This document shows positions 24,800-38,879 of a DNA stretch of 64,000 nt, one piece after another (position 1 is the stretch's first letter; each line of letters opens with the position of its first letter). This DNA is from Gymnorhina tibicen. Taxonomy: Eukaryota; Chordata; Aves; Passeriformes; Artamidae. Where the stretch lies: the NCBI GenBank assembly GCA_013399875.1, contig VXAZ01000373.1:823564-887563 (forward strand), in the 5' to 3' direction. The position numbers were made by a program, and so were the translations under genes. The notes beneath the pieces were generated by a model. It ran no database searches. It saw nothing but the letters and a program-made list of their open reading frames with translations, and was not told the origin of the DNA.

Positions 24800-27700
24800 A
24801 GCATCCTTAGATCAAGCCAATAGTTTATTTGACCTAATAGGAGAAAAAATGTTTCTATTTTGTGTCACACTTGCAGTTTTACTCAATTTACTGAAGAAGT
24901 ACTTGCCCAATAGTTATTTACTTGAGCAGTACTCAACCTTTCCCTTCTTCCTCCCCCTCCCTCAAACTCCTAGAAATTGTTCGAAAATGATAACATCACA
25001 TTCATTAAAAAGCAGAAAATAACATTCCCATGGAAAAGGTAACTCTGCTTGATATCTTAATTGAGAGATTATATCTGAATGCCTCAATAGTCTATGTAAA
25101 CTTGGTTGTCACAGTCTACACCAGGCTTTAATTTTAATAAATGATTATTTGCATAACATCCCCCTTTCTCTTTGGCATAAAAGCAAGTATATGACTTTTT
25201 TTCCCAACAAATATGCCAATTGGCTTTGCCACAGTTATCTTCCTAATCTATGTTAGCAATTATTTTTAAGAAACTTCGCTTAATGCATAAGAAATTGAAT
25301 GAAATGATCACATACATTTTGTATACAGACTTTTCAACTGCTGTTCTCATTTCTTTTTGGCTCCAAGATGCTATTCAAAACATCTCTAGAGTAACATAAC
25401 CATCTTTCATAGATAAGAAAAAAGGGTATATGTTCCTCAGTAGAGAGAGAGAGAGACAGAAGAGAGGGAAAGAGTATAGCTGTATTTTAATGCCAATATT
25501 TTTTCACTTCCTAAGGAAGATAGCAAAAGGTATGTGCCCACAAAATTCAACGAATCTTGCATTTCCACTTCCCTCATTTCCCTGCCACATATCACAGCTA
25601 GCATAAAATGCTAACTTCCAAGAAAGAGGGCAAATGGGGAAACAGACATGAATCCCACAGGAAATCCAAATTTTCTGTTTCTAAAAGCACACCAAAAGGA
25701 AAAAGTCTGGAGTTATATGCAGTTTTAAGATGTAGATCTTAAAAAAGATTAAACTATTCCGTATAGAATTTCTGAAATACTTTTTGGCCAGCACCTGTTA
25801 TCACAGGTAATTTAAGGGACCTGTAATATAAACTCAAGGTATTCAATGGCAAAAACATGCATAATAACATTAACAAAACTAAAAGAGCAATAAAAGACAA
25901 CCAAGGCTGTGGCAAAGCATATAAAGCCACAAATTCATGATATAAAACATATAGCCACCTCTTTGCTCTAAAAAAAATTCTCAGAAAAACAGTTAAGAGT
26001 CTTCTTTTTGCACCAGCATTTTAAAAAGAAGTGAGTTTTCAGTTTAACATTACTTTATTCTATCCTCACACTGCCTCTTTCAGAATGTTTTGCAGTGCGC
26101 TACTACCTTTCTTTAATTAAAAAATAGACAATATTCACCAATTTCTTACTGCTGCTATGTTGCTTCTGGATCAACCAGAAATACCACTAGTATTCAACAA
26201 AGCCTTGCACAATGCATCTTCTACTGAGAAAAGCTCATTGGAGATCCCATTTCAGAAGCACCAGAGGTGAAGCAGTAGTCTCTTCATTTTCTTTGGGCAT
26301 GTGAACAAGAGGAAGAAAAGCTGCTGAGAGAAAAAAACCAAAAACTCAGCTGGCAAGATCCATGATAAGCATCTGAAAGAGGCACCTTGGGATAACTGTC
26401 ATCATCAGTGTCCAACTTTTCTTTTTTAAACAAGCTCTCACATTTTTTCTCCATGATGAATAGCTGTTTCCAGAGGTCCCCTCCCACTCCTCCCTCAGTC
26501 TCTACACAGCAGCCCTACTCCATGTGTCTGCTATACTCTACTTTCTCACGTGGTATTTTCTCACCCTATTCTCTTTGCACTCCCTCCCACTTTCCATGTC
26601 TATTTAAATGTGTCATGATCCTCATGCTGCTCAGTCTGGCTGCATGAAAAAAAGAAAGGACTTGCCATGATCTCCTTCAGGAGTTCCTGCAGAATCAGGA
26701 CTGGGATCTTGGTCTGGGTCCTGAAAGAATGGGCAATGCATAAAATAAACAACCTATTTCATGATCTAAAATGTTTGTCAGTCAGTAATTGCTTCTCACA
26801 CAGAGTCATACCTCAGAAACAATTCAGTAGTAGGTAGCTTGCACTGAGAGCTTGTTGAGTGACAAGGAGATCTCTAAAACATCTGGGGACGTAATTGGAT
26901 GATGAGCAGTTTTGAAAACCTGTCCTCAGCGCTTTTACCTCCTTGAAAAAGTGCAGACTATCTGTGCATAATCTTAAAGACATTGATTCCCACAGTGCAG
27001 TGCAGGTCAGCTTCTCAAAGCTGACACTGAAGTTAACAACTAGCATGAGTCAGCTGTTCCAAAGTGTCAATTGCCCCAGCACTTTTGCAGCAATGTACTA
27101 GATGTCCATGTAATTGAGATTACATGGAAGAAACTCAGAGATCATCATACTAGACATTTTTTCTAAATTACATTTCTTCGCTGGTGGAGAGAGTTACCAA
27201 AATCCTTTAATAAAAATAAGAATTAATGCAGCACAATAGCAAGAGCCTCTTCTATTGCCCCAAGTGCAATAACCAGAATAAACAGTTTTACCCACATAAT
27301 AGTTCCCTATAAAACTCAAAAGAAATAAACCTACAGAAATATTTGAGAGTTTTTTACTTTAACATATCATACATTCCTAGGCTAATTTGTTTAAAGCTAA
27401 ACAGAGGGGACAAGGAATTTTATTTTTTAATCCTGCATTATTTTTGATATAGTGATTTAACTTATCATTATCATCTTTTACCATTAATTTCTACATTTAC
27501 GACAAGAAAGCCTCTTTTTTCTTTCTTTAAGGAAAAAACTCCTTATAGAAGTGTTCACCAGTAGGCAACAGTATAAATCCACTTCATTATAAATGCTCAT
27601 CTACTTAACACTACCAGATGACCGTATTTTTAAAATTCTTTCTTACCCGCATACAGACACTGACGTGTAATTGTCATGACCCTGAGCTTCAGTTTTCATA

Positions 27701-30700
27701 GCTGAGACCTTCTAAAATGATGATGACAAAAAATATTTTAGAGGGAACATAAGTTTTAGAAAGCAAAGAAGGAAAAAAATGTGCATGTTCTGAAGGTAAT
27801 GATGCGTACAGGCACACATTTGAAGTTTTAAGTTAAATTGTCAGTAGTGGACATCACAAATTCTCTTTCCCCTCCTTTGGAAATCAAATACCGCTTCCTA
27901 ACTAAAAATATCCAATGGACCAGACTTTCCTTTCGGAGCTGCATTCTAATCCTACCCATATTTGCAAAGTATTGGGGAAAAAAAATCCACCCACACACTC
28001 AAAAACTGTGTGAATGTAGCTGAGGATGGTCATATGAAAAACTGCTTTTCTTCTTTTCCTTCCTGGTGGTATCTTTGTGACTTCCATTAACCTTAAAAAA
28101 ACATATGTTTCTCCTTACCTTCACTAAATTGTAATTTAGTTATTTACAAATAATAACAACTTTTAAAAGACTCTGGATTTTTGGTTTTTTTTTTCCAGAA
28201 TTCTACTACAAACAACAGGAAATAATCTCATTTTCTTAAATACAAATGTGGTTCATTGGACAAAGTGTTATGTGGGCAAATAAGTCTCTTGCTCTGTTCC
28301 CTAATTATTGTGATCTATATACAGGATCAAAAAAATATTTACATAATCACAGTGTATATGCATATTTTTCTTAGTTGCAAGACCAGCAACCACCAGACTC
28401 TGAGTGTTGCCTATTTTGGAATTCTAGGCTTGCCAAAGGGCTTTCATTAACATGTCTGTCTCTATAAACTCCAAGACATGCTAAGGTTTTCTATAAAAGT
28501 GCAACAATAAATCCATGCTTAATCAACCCTTTGTTGAGCTGCACACACATGGACTCTGTAAAATACAACTCAGATCTAATGGCAGGACCTCTGCTCATAG
28601 CTTCACGTTCAGTGGTGTTTAAGACCTGGAAGTGTTACTATTTTTTACCCTGAGCCATGTAAACATGAACATTTGATGCCCTGGACTTCTTTGATTAGAC
28701 ATGCATTCTCACCACACAGCTGCAAACATTTTTTTTTTTCCTTCCTACTATTGCTCCCAGATAAAACCAAGCGATTTTGCCTCAATACTAAACTCAGTCC
28801 TGGTCTCCACTGCCAGTTCACCTCCAGCTGCCTGTACAGAGTTTCACACTAAGCCCCTTGTTTATATCAGTGCTCCAATTAAGCCCAGGCCAAGAAGAGA
28901 AGTCCCTCAGAGGGTAGCAGAAGTGCAAGGCTAAGAATTGATTTTCAACTTCTGCGACGTAGTCCATGCACATCCTTTCAACCCTAGGAAAAAAAAAAAT
29001 TCTCTCACAGATCTCCTCACAACCCACCTTTTTTTTGTGTGTGTACAGGGTTTGTTTTTTGGTTTTGTTTTTTCTTTTATTTTGCTTTCAGTGGCCATTC
29101 TGGGGGCATTTTTCACAAGTTGAATCCTGTTTCCAAATTGGCCAGTGAAAAGTTTTAGCCATGCTGAAATCGTTTCCAGGGCTAAATTGGGAAACCTGAG
29201 GCAGCTGGGCAATCTTACAGCTGGCTGAACTGTGGCTTGCAATAAAAGGCAGTGTGAATAAGGTATATTGAAGCTAAATTGGATTCCTGTGAAGGGCCAT
29301 TTATTCTGAAGGGGGGCATGGGGGGAGGCATTAATGAACAGAAATTAAATTAGCTGAACCAGGCTTTTAAAAATATACTGAAAAATACCTGACCCGCTAT
29401 GAACCTTTTAACAAAGCAGGAACTTTGGGCTAGCACGACCAGCTCAGCTCAGCTTTATTTCCCTGCCAAAGGTACAGATGTCCGAGGATGTACTACTACT
29501 CCACCTGATAAGAAGCCAGGCTTACCGTGGCTGGGGCAGGTTTTATTTCTGTAACCTGAAGTCAGTGCAGGACAAAGCCACTGCTATGGGAAATCCAGTG
29601 TAAACCAATATGCAGCCCAAATGCAGAGGTCATTTTGGCTGATGAAAATACTTAATTAACTAATCAGCAGATACCTAGAGAAAAATAAACATGCCCTTTC
29701 ATCCTTCTTGCCAATATTCTTTTCACTGAAATACAAAGAAATCACGAAGTACCCTGTTTTGGAGAGATTATTGATTAACTTTGTAAATATTAATATCAAA
29801 ATTAACTAGAATAATATTTTACTTACACTCTCTATTCTAGTCTGGGACCTCTTATAATGAAAGAAGTGCTGTAAGACTATTACAAAGTGGCTGATTTCAG
29901 AACTGGAACACTAAATTTCTTCGAGGGCATTTGATTTATTTGTTGGCTTTTTTTTGTTTTGGTTTAGTTTTTGGGGTAAGGGGTATGTTGTTTGGTTATG
30001 TTTTGGGTTTTTTCCCCAACTCTTATTGAATGAAATAGTGAAACTGCATATTCCTGAAAAGCTGGAGCTCCTTCACTGATATAATTAAATCCGCCGTAAA
30101 AGCCACTAGGCTTTCATAGTTTCCCTTTGAATCGTAACCCACATTACATCTAACTTTTCTTTCTATTACAAGGGCCAGTACTGTTTTTGAAACCCTACAA
30201 ATTCATACATGTGCCTCCAGAATACCAGTACTTGTAATTAGCTATAATAATGCCTACTGACGTGACACTTTACACCCTAACTACCCTTGCTAGTGAGCTT
30301 GGCTTTGTAACTGCCTCTGTAAGGCACCCAGACTCTGTCCGTTCTACAGATATGAAAACCAAGAATGAAGACTGAATTGTATCTTGCTCAGACATTTCTT
30401 ACACCTGATCTGCAGCATTCCCTTTGGTGGCCACAGCATTTTCAAAGTGGAGAAAACTCTCCTGAAAAATATGCTCGGGGATCAGATATTCTCAGTCACA
30501 TTTGCTGAGGCAAATTTCCAGAGAAACCAGTATTTTGTGCCATTTTTTGCCCAAGTGTGAGAGCTTTTTAGGGTGGGGCGATGGTTTGCCTGTTTCTCCT
30601 CTCTTCTTGCCAAGAGGTGCCATTTTCCTCCTCCTCCTCCCCACCACCTGCCCCTTCCAACTGTGAGTCATAATATTATGAACTTGATGATGGGAGAAAT

Positions 30701-33700
30701 CAGATTTTCCATCACTCCACAGTCGTCTTTACCTTGGTATTATTCATCATCCTCCCAACCCAAGTTCCAGCCACAGGACAGTCGAAGTCAGTCTCAATAG
30801 AGACAATATACGTGGAAATAGAAACATAATTTATGTGTCTGTTTAGTGACGTCTTTCCTGGTATACTAGTAGAAAATTTGCTGGGGACACTGGGACTGAG
30901 TGAGTTGCAGGCATTATGAGCCATATCAGCAGCTCAGCAAACTCCTCGCAAGCTGGCATCACAACAGATATGAAAATGCCTGAAGTATGGAATGGATACT
31001 CCATACATATTGCTGCAGGCTGTAATCCGGAATCACAATTTAATCACATAAATTGGGTCATACTATGCATGCACAACACATTGCAGCTAAGAACAGGCAA
31101 AACTTAAAATGCCTCCATTTTATTTTGTTTCTCAGTGGAAGTGTATCTTCTGTACATTGAGTTATTGCTTGAGTTTTAACTGTGGGCAGGAAGGAAAAAG
31201 AAAATGGTTTCTTAGGGCCTCCACAGACACTTATATTTGTTGTATTGGTTGGCTCCTATAGTCACTGTTACCTGCCTGAAGGTGGCAATAAATGCTTCTA
31301 CACTTTACACCTCCCCCTGCCTCAAATTCAGTTTTGAAGTTTTCATACAAATTTCCTAGAAGAACAGAGCATTCCAGACAGGCTTTTGTGTATTTGAGGA
31401 TCACCTGACTGAAACTCTGCTCTACCTAGTACTCAATCGAATATGTCTGGGAAGAGGTTACCAGGCATTTTTCTTTATGTTCTGAAGAGTACAGATCCCT
31501 GTTCTGAGATGAGAAGGCTGCGGCTGAGAAGAAATCCTGTCCCCAGGACAGCTCTGTGTGATGCTCCGGATTTTGTTGCTATAGCATCCTGAGTGAACCC
31601 CTAGTCAGCTTAAATGCATCACAATGCAAAAAGCCCAAATGAAGAACACGCTGCGTGTTTCTTCCCAACAGGCTTTCCGTGTAGATCATGTGTTGTGAGG
31701 GCTGTGGGACTGAAAGCTCAAGGTGCAAGACCGTATAAATTTGCACTGGGAGCCTGCAGTAACTACTACTGCAGTTTCTCCATGTTTTCATGCTGTGAAT
31801 TTCAAACTTTCTTTCCCTGAGTAAAATCCAGTTAAAAGAAATGGAATTCATAATAACTTGAGCCAAACACATTTTTTCCAAAACTGGAACCTACATATGC
31901 AGGCCCATCAGTGTGTGCCATAGCCCAAAGAACAGCACAGAAATGTTTGGTCTGGCCCACCTTTCTGGTTTTTGGAAAGGGCCGCACTGCTTTCCAAGAC
32001 AGAATAGTTGAGCCAGTAGGTTTTATCCAGAAAGGAACCCCTATCTGGTGGCTTGTTGGCTGAGCTGACTGCCAGATCTTCTGTGCCAATGGTAAGTAAA
32101 TTAGTATTTAATTCTTACTACTTTCTATCAGTTTACTAAAAAAAAAAAACCCAAACAAATACAAAACTCCAACCACTACACAACAAACATATGGAGGATC
32201 AACTTCCACAGTGCTGCAAACCAGACAAAAAAACCTGCTGAACAAATCTAAAATACAGAAAGGGAAATTTCCTGGCATCACAGAGACCTCTGAGCAGCAT
32301 CACTGTCCTCCCCAGCTTCTGGAAGAGACAGAGTGCATGGAGGGAGAGAAGGAGGGAGAAGTAGTCCGTACCTGATACCTGTATCATCTGGCTACTGGAA
32401 ATGAGCCCAGGAGCCTAAAGCAACTTGGGAGTGGTGCAGACTGTAGCCAGCCTGAAAGCACCACTGCAAAAAGAAAGATGCTGTTACCCCTTCTTTATGA
32501 CACAACAGGGCAAATCCTGGGCACAGCCAAGGACCTTGATTGCATATTGAAAACTAACTACATATACTAATGACTTACCTGTTGAAAAATTGCATTACAC
32601 ATTGCAAACAGAATATGAACTCAGGCTAAACTCAGTGTAAAACTTTACACCTGGGCTCCAACATCGCTTATCAAAAAATGAGTCGGGTATTTATTTTTTT
32701 TTTTTCCTATTTTCTGTGTTAGGTTAAAAATTCAAGAAAACATTCTCTGGTAACTGAAGTACCAAGGGACTCCTAATTATAAGGATATGAACAGGCAACA
32801 TCGTATAAAATTTCTGACGCAAATTTAAAAAGCCAAGTTACTACATTTAAACAAAGTTAACAGATCTACTTGTATATTTTTCCAGTCCCTACATGTTTCA
32901 TTATTTCACCTGTGATAATTTTCATCACTTCTCTGTTTTGAAAGGAATTTTCTTTTTATATAAAATGCATTACAATCAAATAAAATGCATTGACACGCTC
33001 CTCTTTCTCCATCTGAGCTACCTTCTCTAAACTGTTGCTAAAATTCTCCTAGTAAAAACATTATTACAAGGACGGGACTCCTCACCACCCACTCAGCTCC
33101 CAGAAGCCAAGGGAAAAAACTCAATGATACTGTTTTTCTAATTTGACACTGATACTCTTTGGCCCTAAAAAAAGTGTTCCAGGTCTAGTGTGCATTTTAA
33201 ATGGAATTTTAAAGAATTAGCTCAAGCAATGCCTGAGCTAATTTCAAGCTTATACTGATTTTTTAAAACATGGCATATAGGACAAATAATTAGTTACTTT
33301 TTTCCATCCTTCCTAACTTTGACATTTAAAATGCTCTTCTTTTTAAGGGCAGAAGGGCTCCAGGGTTGTGGAGTAACCTCACTGCTATGGCTTTTAGCAC
33401 ATATCATACTTACTATGGAATTCTGATGTTAGAAATAAGAACAATCAACCAAAAGACCTCAGTCAACTTGATTTGAAGCAGGAATGTGATTTTTTTTTCT
33501 TTCTTCCCTGCAGTTAATGATGAATTATTATATTAAAAATACATATTCCAACTTCAAAGAAAAGCTAGGTTGTTGTAAAACACAGGCATTCAGAATTAAG
33601 TTTGAAAAGATTTGACCTTTTGCACACAAAAACTAACACCTACATGAATGAAGTACTGTAGTAAGTGATGATATATGATGGATCATTTAAAATGTGTGTA

Positions 33701-34865
33701 TGGAACGATGCACATATTTTAAGGCAGGGGCAGATGGTGGTTACAGCACATCTAACATTTTCCAATTACTTTGTTTTCTCAAAATATGTCCAGACCATAA
33801 AAATATTAGAAGAGTCCTTGAACTTTAATAGAAGTAACACATTTCAATTATAAGAAAAACTTTAAAATATATTTCAGTTCATATTTATGTTCAAAAAATA
33901 TCTTCAGACAATCCCCTTCACCCTCTCTTACACAGTTTAAGAGGTTGCAAAGGAAAAGAGAATAATGAGGGGTAGACCCAGAATTCTATCCTAACATGTT
34001 GGATAGAAATTTAACCCAGTCTTCTTAAATAGGACGTAGGCACTGAATACAAAAAGTTGCTCCAGCCTGATCTGCTTTGAGTACAGGGCTAGTCAGATGC
34101 AGGATTTTGGTTTTGCCCAAACTGTAACAAAAGTGTTAAGTAATTTGAGACTGAAGATAACATGAAACCCACTACCTGCACAAAGCATTTAAAAGTAAAA
34201 TGGGTAAAAAAATTACAACACTATTAACACTTTTATATAATGAAATTAATATTTCCTTCAATCTTTATCCAGTTAGATAAAACTCTAGGATGAGATTTCA
34301 ACAAAATGCACATTGGGCTGACAATGGAGCACAAACATTTTCAAAACAAAAATGAAATAAGAAAAATGCTGGAATTGGACCCCAGTGTGAAGTGAAACAA
34401 AAGTTCACAAACATAGCTCCCTTCCAAGTCAGGCGGTAAACCAGGAACACATGGAGAGAAGAAAAGGCTGTTTGTATTGTTCCAGGAAACTGGACCAAGG
34501 ATTATTCCATAATTGCATTAAGCAAATACAGTATAATACCTTACACAGTGAAAAGTTCAGACACACCATAGGCCAAGTGATTGACTGATCACATTACACT
34601 GAAGACCTGTAAGCCATTAATTCCTTAATTATATAGTTATAAGCATTTTATACCAATACAATTGTGTTCAATGGCAAGGAAATGGGGAAATAGTATTGTG
34701 AGATGTTTTCACTTCAAGTAAAATTTTAATACATACATTTTCAAATTAAGGTCCCATCAGGCATATGTTTAGGATGTTCATGATTTTATTATTTGTACAC
34801 AATAAAGTCTGAAGCAAAGATAAAAAATAGCCTTTTAACACTCTTACTGACCTGATGGAGCTGGG
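24800..34865 (-). other. GMDS: Intronic block, mostly unique
   Basis: No gene or CR1 copy recognised. It holds the GA repeat at 25442-25456 (listed), T/G-rich tracts at about 29045-29090 and 29946-30012, a TCC triplet run near 30626-30641, an A12 run near 32138-32149 and a T12-13 run near 32693-32705. The stretch 29080-29460 has the look of conserved non-coding DNA (see findings). Confidence 0.6.
25442..25456. repeat. (AG)n microsatellite
   Basis: Seven AG units plus one base, followed by an imperfect purine run to about 25470. Confidence 0.85.
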
Positions 34866-34886
34866 ACACACACACACACACACACA
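34866..34886. repeat. (AC)n microsatellite
   Basis: Twenty-one bases of uninterrupted AC dinucleotide. It is likely length-variable between individuals. Confidence 0.9.
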
Positions 34887-36379
34887 GTGGTTTCAAGATG
34901 AATGTAATTTACACCAAGCAATTTCCATACTGTAGGCACTACTTACACCTTCCAAAAATCACATTATTACTACCCTTACTGGCAAAAATAACCCCTCAGG
35001 CAATGCCTTCCCATGGGTTTTCAAGTCAACAGGAACAGCTAGGCATAATGTCACCTGAGATCCTGATGAGAAAATGAGGAGAATTTCTTTCTGCTTTCAG
35101 CCCTGCAAAATTCTTCCTCAGTGGCTGTAACAGAAGTCAATAATGCATCTCCCAAGAATTTTGGCCTGGGTATGCCCAGGACAAGGTCTGCTACCGTGTC
35201 TTCACACAGACCTAACTGCCTCCAGGCTGCAGGGGAGATGGGAAGAAGAACTGTACTACTGTAATTATCCTGATTTAAGTGAGGCAGATCTTGTGAGCAG
35301 ATACAGCTTGATGTAAAGGTCCAGTTGCTTTCAGAGTCCCACCATGAAGACAAACTAGCTGCACAGTACACACAACTTCCTTGTCTGTCTGCCTCACAGA
35401 GACACACCATCCAGGCTAATAAGCTTTCTACCATCCAAAGAGGATATGGAAAACTGTCCACCTATAGGTTAATGGTTCTGCATCTACCTTACTCTAGAGA
35501 GCTGATCAGCCATTGTAAATTAACATAATTCTACTGCTTTGAATGGGTTTGACTTGCATCAACTGAATTGCCAGTTCTCAAAGGAAGGAAGAAAAGATTT
35601 ATTTCCAAAAGTGCTAAGGACAAACCATGCAGCGTCCCTGATGCACTCCTTGTGCTGTTCATCTGGGACGAGCATTGGGAAGTTCAAGATTCAGCATTAC
35701 TTCTCACGCTAGAAAGCTGTCGTCTTATCTTCTGTACCGCTCATCCCTCTTTGGTTCTGCAAGTATGAAATAAAGAACATCCCTGGCTGCCTCCCAAAGG
35801 GGTCTCAGCCTTCCCAGCGGGAAGGACGGTGATTGCGATGAGAGGGCCTCCTTCACAGGGAGGGCGAAGATGAGGAAAAGGGGGGATGGGATCTCAGAAG
35901 AATGGACAGGGATGATAGGGACCACCCAGGAGATAAAGAAAACACGGGATGAGGGGAAAGCTGGGGAAGCTCCTGAGCATGTACAGTAGCTAATTGTCAA
36001 ATTTTAACCATTTAGCCTTTTAAAACTTTTTTTTCCCCCTTTCCTTTACACACACACAGAGCAAAGGCATAGTTTGCATTCAGAAGTAACAGCTTGCAAA
36101 GACATTTAAACCTAAAGCAGGTATTTAAATTTAGCAGAGCTTTCTCAGTGTTTTCGAATCCTGGCTCAAAGGCTGAACTTCGTTAAAATTTGTTACAAGA
36201 ATCTTAAGAAGTTCCCAGACTTTGATAGGCTCTGCTAAATTTAGACCCACAGTGAAATTTTTATAGGAAATTACAGACTAAAAATGATACAGCCGTGAGG
36301 AAAGACCACAGCAGCGCTTCTTGTACTTGTTTCTCTCTTGTAAAGCTCTGCAGGATGGGTGTCACAAAACCTAGCTCCC
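34887..36379 (-). other. GMDS: Intronic block, no gene recognised
   Basis: It holds a 136-codon minus-strand open frame at 35051-35461 that starts with Met but resembles no family I know and has no sign of a promoter or intron-exon structure; I treat it as chance. A G-rich stretch at about 35843-35889 has five runs of three or more G, but two loops exceed seven bases, so a quadruplex is only weakly suggested. Confidence 0.55.
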
Positions 36380-37230
36380 TGTGCAAGCCCTAAGTTTTTC
36401 TCCTCCAGTGCTCTCTGGTCCAGGCTTTCCCACACACAGTAATGCATTCCCAAACATGACTTTACAGCAGCCCCGAGAGCAGAAGGGAGCTGGAGCACCG
36501 GGGCCAGACTGGCAGCCTGAAAGCCAATCATTGTTCCCAGAGGCAAGCAGCCCCGCAAGGCACAGTGACTCCCTGTCTCCAGAGGGAACAGGGCTTCTCT
36601 CTACCACCCAACAGGCTGGGGTACAGAAACACTGTAATTTGGTGTTAATTGGGTCAACCGCCTACTTTAATTAAAATGAAACTCCAGACCTTTCCCATTC
36701 TACCTCCAGTTACATTTTATTATTGCTTAGCTAAACCAAATGTACCGTGGTGGTGGTTCCTTCACTTCCTTCACTGCACAAGTCCTCCACAAGAAGTTTC
36801 CCCTTTTCCCTTCTTGCTCTGACAGCGTACTCTACACATGGGTCCAGGGGCTCCATTTCAATCCAGACCCAGACACCCAAATCTTGCCTGAGTTGTGCTG
36901 TAGCACAGACCTTGGCCCCATCCTGTTCTCTGATACACTGGGTCATTCACTGTCTCTCCTGGATGGTCTCCAGTCCCTTCTCTTGCTCCTGACTGGAACC
37001 CTCGATGAACTCCAAACTTGATTCACCACCTTGCCTTGCCTGGGGCTGCTGATTAGACCTTGTTACCCTCACGCATCTCTGCCCATCCAGCTCAGATACT
37101 GCAGGATCTGACCTGAATACTGTGCAGCATTGAAGAGGGCACTGCTTGTGCTGGGGTCACCGTCAGAGCACAGCCTGTCACCCTTACGGTGCAGCCCCAT
37201 TCCTGCTGCTCCCTGAAACTAGCAACCACC
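36380..37230. other. GC- and pyrimidine-richer block of unknown origin
   Basis: This roughly 850-bp block is visibly richer in C, and in C plus T on the plus strand, than the AT-rich sequence around it, and stop codons are sparse in several frames. It does not look like a CpG island because CG dinucleotides are few. It could be a decayed repeat or LTR fragment, a conserved element, or unassigned unique DNA. I recognise no protein in its overlapping frames. Confidence 0.4.
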
Positions 37231-38855
37231 GCAACTTGACAGGGACCTTCTCCTCAGCGAACCACCAATTACGACTCCTGGCATATTTACTCTTTTAGCA
37301 CCTGCAACTAGTGGCAATAATTGCAGCAATAGCAGTGAGATCCATGAAGGTTTGCCATCTAAAACAGGTATGGTGAACACATCATCTGGGAGCATGGAAG
37401 AGACCAGAATAACAATGAAACTAATACTGGAAGCAGGGTATGAGGAGGGCATTGTAGGTGAAATCTGATGAACCAAATGGACAACATGTGAAAATCAAGA
37501 CTGCAGAAAACACAAAGGGGCTGCAGCAAAGACTTGGGAAATGAGCAGGCAGACTGAAGGTGGCTCGAATAATGCTGAGTGGTCCTTTAGAGACAGGAGC
37601 ATGCACGAGGCAACATAGCATAATCTGTCCTTTGGTGACCTATGGAGGAGTGTGTACCCAACCAACATTGCAAGATTCTCTGAGGCACAGTGACTCAGCA
37701 GAGGAAAGTATCAGGTTCAGTAGGGTTTTTCCTCACTGCACAGGAGGAGGGACTGCTGAAGAGCAAAACCTGTTACTCACTAACCATCTGACACGTGTCA
37801 CAGCCAAGGCTTGCCGTGGTTCTGCTTTGCCAAGGTGGCATGAACACGTATCTACCACGTGCAGAAAGGACAAGCCACAGAGGCAGCAGGACTGGGAAGC
37901 CTGACACCAAATTTCCCTCAAGCCCTGGCTTTCATCAGACCTTCTTGGGGCCTTAACAAGGAACTGATATACCCTTGGCTCACATTCTGCAGAAATAAGA
38001 CATTAATCTATGCCTCTTGTCCAGCTCCTTATCTCCTGCTTTTCTGCCTGTTTTGCAAGGTGACACTCATTTAATCTGGGCAGAGGCGAGACTAGAAAAG
38101 ATGTCATGTCTCTAAGAAAATATATAAGTAAATGAATACACAAGTCTATCACATACATGTGCATAGAAACATCCCATATCTAGGAATATCCAGGGCATCA
38201 AAACTGGCTGCTGCATAAATTGTGACTCACTACATCAGACTGAAGAGCATAGAACAGCACTGCTTGGCAGATCTCTCCTGCCATCCCAGAAACACTCGCC
38301 CAGGTCCGTGAAAATGTAACGCTGCATCTCATCAGAGCATCTGTATGTACTCACTACTTACATGCAGCAAATTCAAAGAAAATGAAACCAATTATGAAAT
38401 TAAATGTTGGACTAACCCTATTCAGGAAATCATTTAATTCAATACAAACAATGAGGTACTATTATTTTAATTTTTTTTCCCCCAAGAAATTTTATTTCTA
38501 TGCCTGCAAAAGAGAGTGAGAGTAACCATATATTGTGTCCCACAACTGATCTGAAACACTCCTTAAGTGCCTGTCTTTTTTAAAAGGGGTCATTCCATGC
38601 ACGCTGTTCAATTAAATCACTGTACCTCTGGAACCAAAGTTGGAATTTTACAAAGGCCATAATGCAAGCAGCACGTAAGTTAAGGACATTTTACACATTT
38701 ATATATAAATATACTGACTTTAGAAACATGCACATTTCTATATCTGTCACTATCAGAGCCACAGGAATCTTTAGCTAAACTATTTTAGTAAAGATGAGTT
38801 TCAGGAATTTAATGTAAAACAGGCATTGAGCAAGTTCAGTCACTGGGCAGGCCAA

Positions 38856-38879
38856 ATATATATATATATATATATATAT
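38856..38879. repeat. (AT)12 microsatellite
   Basis: Twenty-four bases of perfect AT alternation with AA and TT flanks, making the whole self-complementary. It is likely polymorphic and able to form a cruciform. Confidence 0.9.

Noticed and set aside
35051..35461. 136-codon minus-strand open frame
   Set aside because: No recognisable domain; cysteine- and tryptophan-rich in a way typical of non-coding frames; no supporting signals.
36150..36165. tRNA B-box-like phrase (ttttcgaatcctgg)
   Set aside because: No A box at a suitable distance and no cloverleaf in the flanks, so neither a tRNA gene nor a tRNA-derived SINE is supported.
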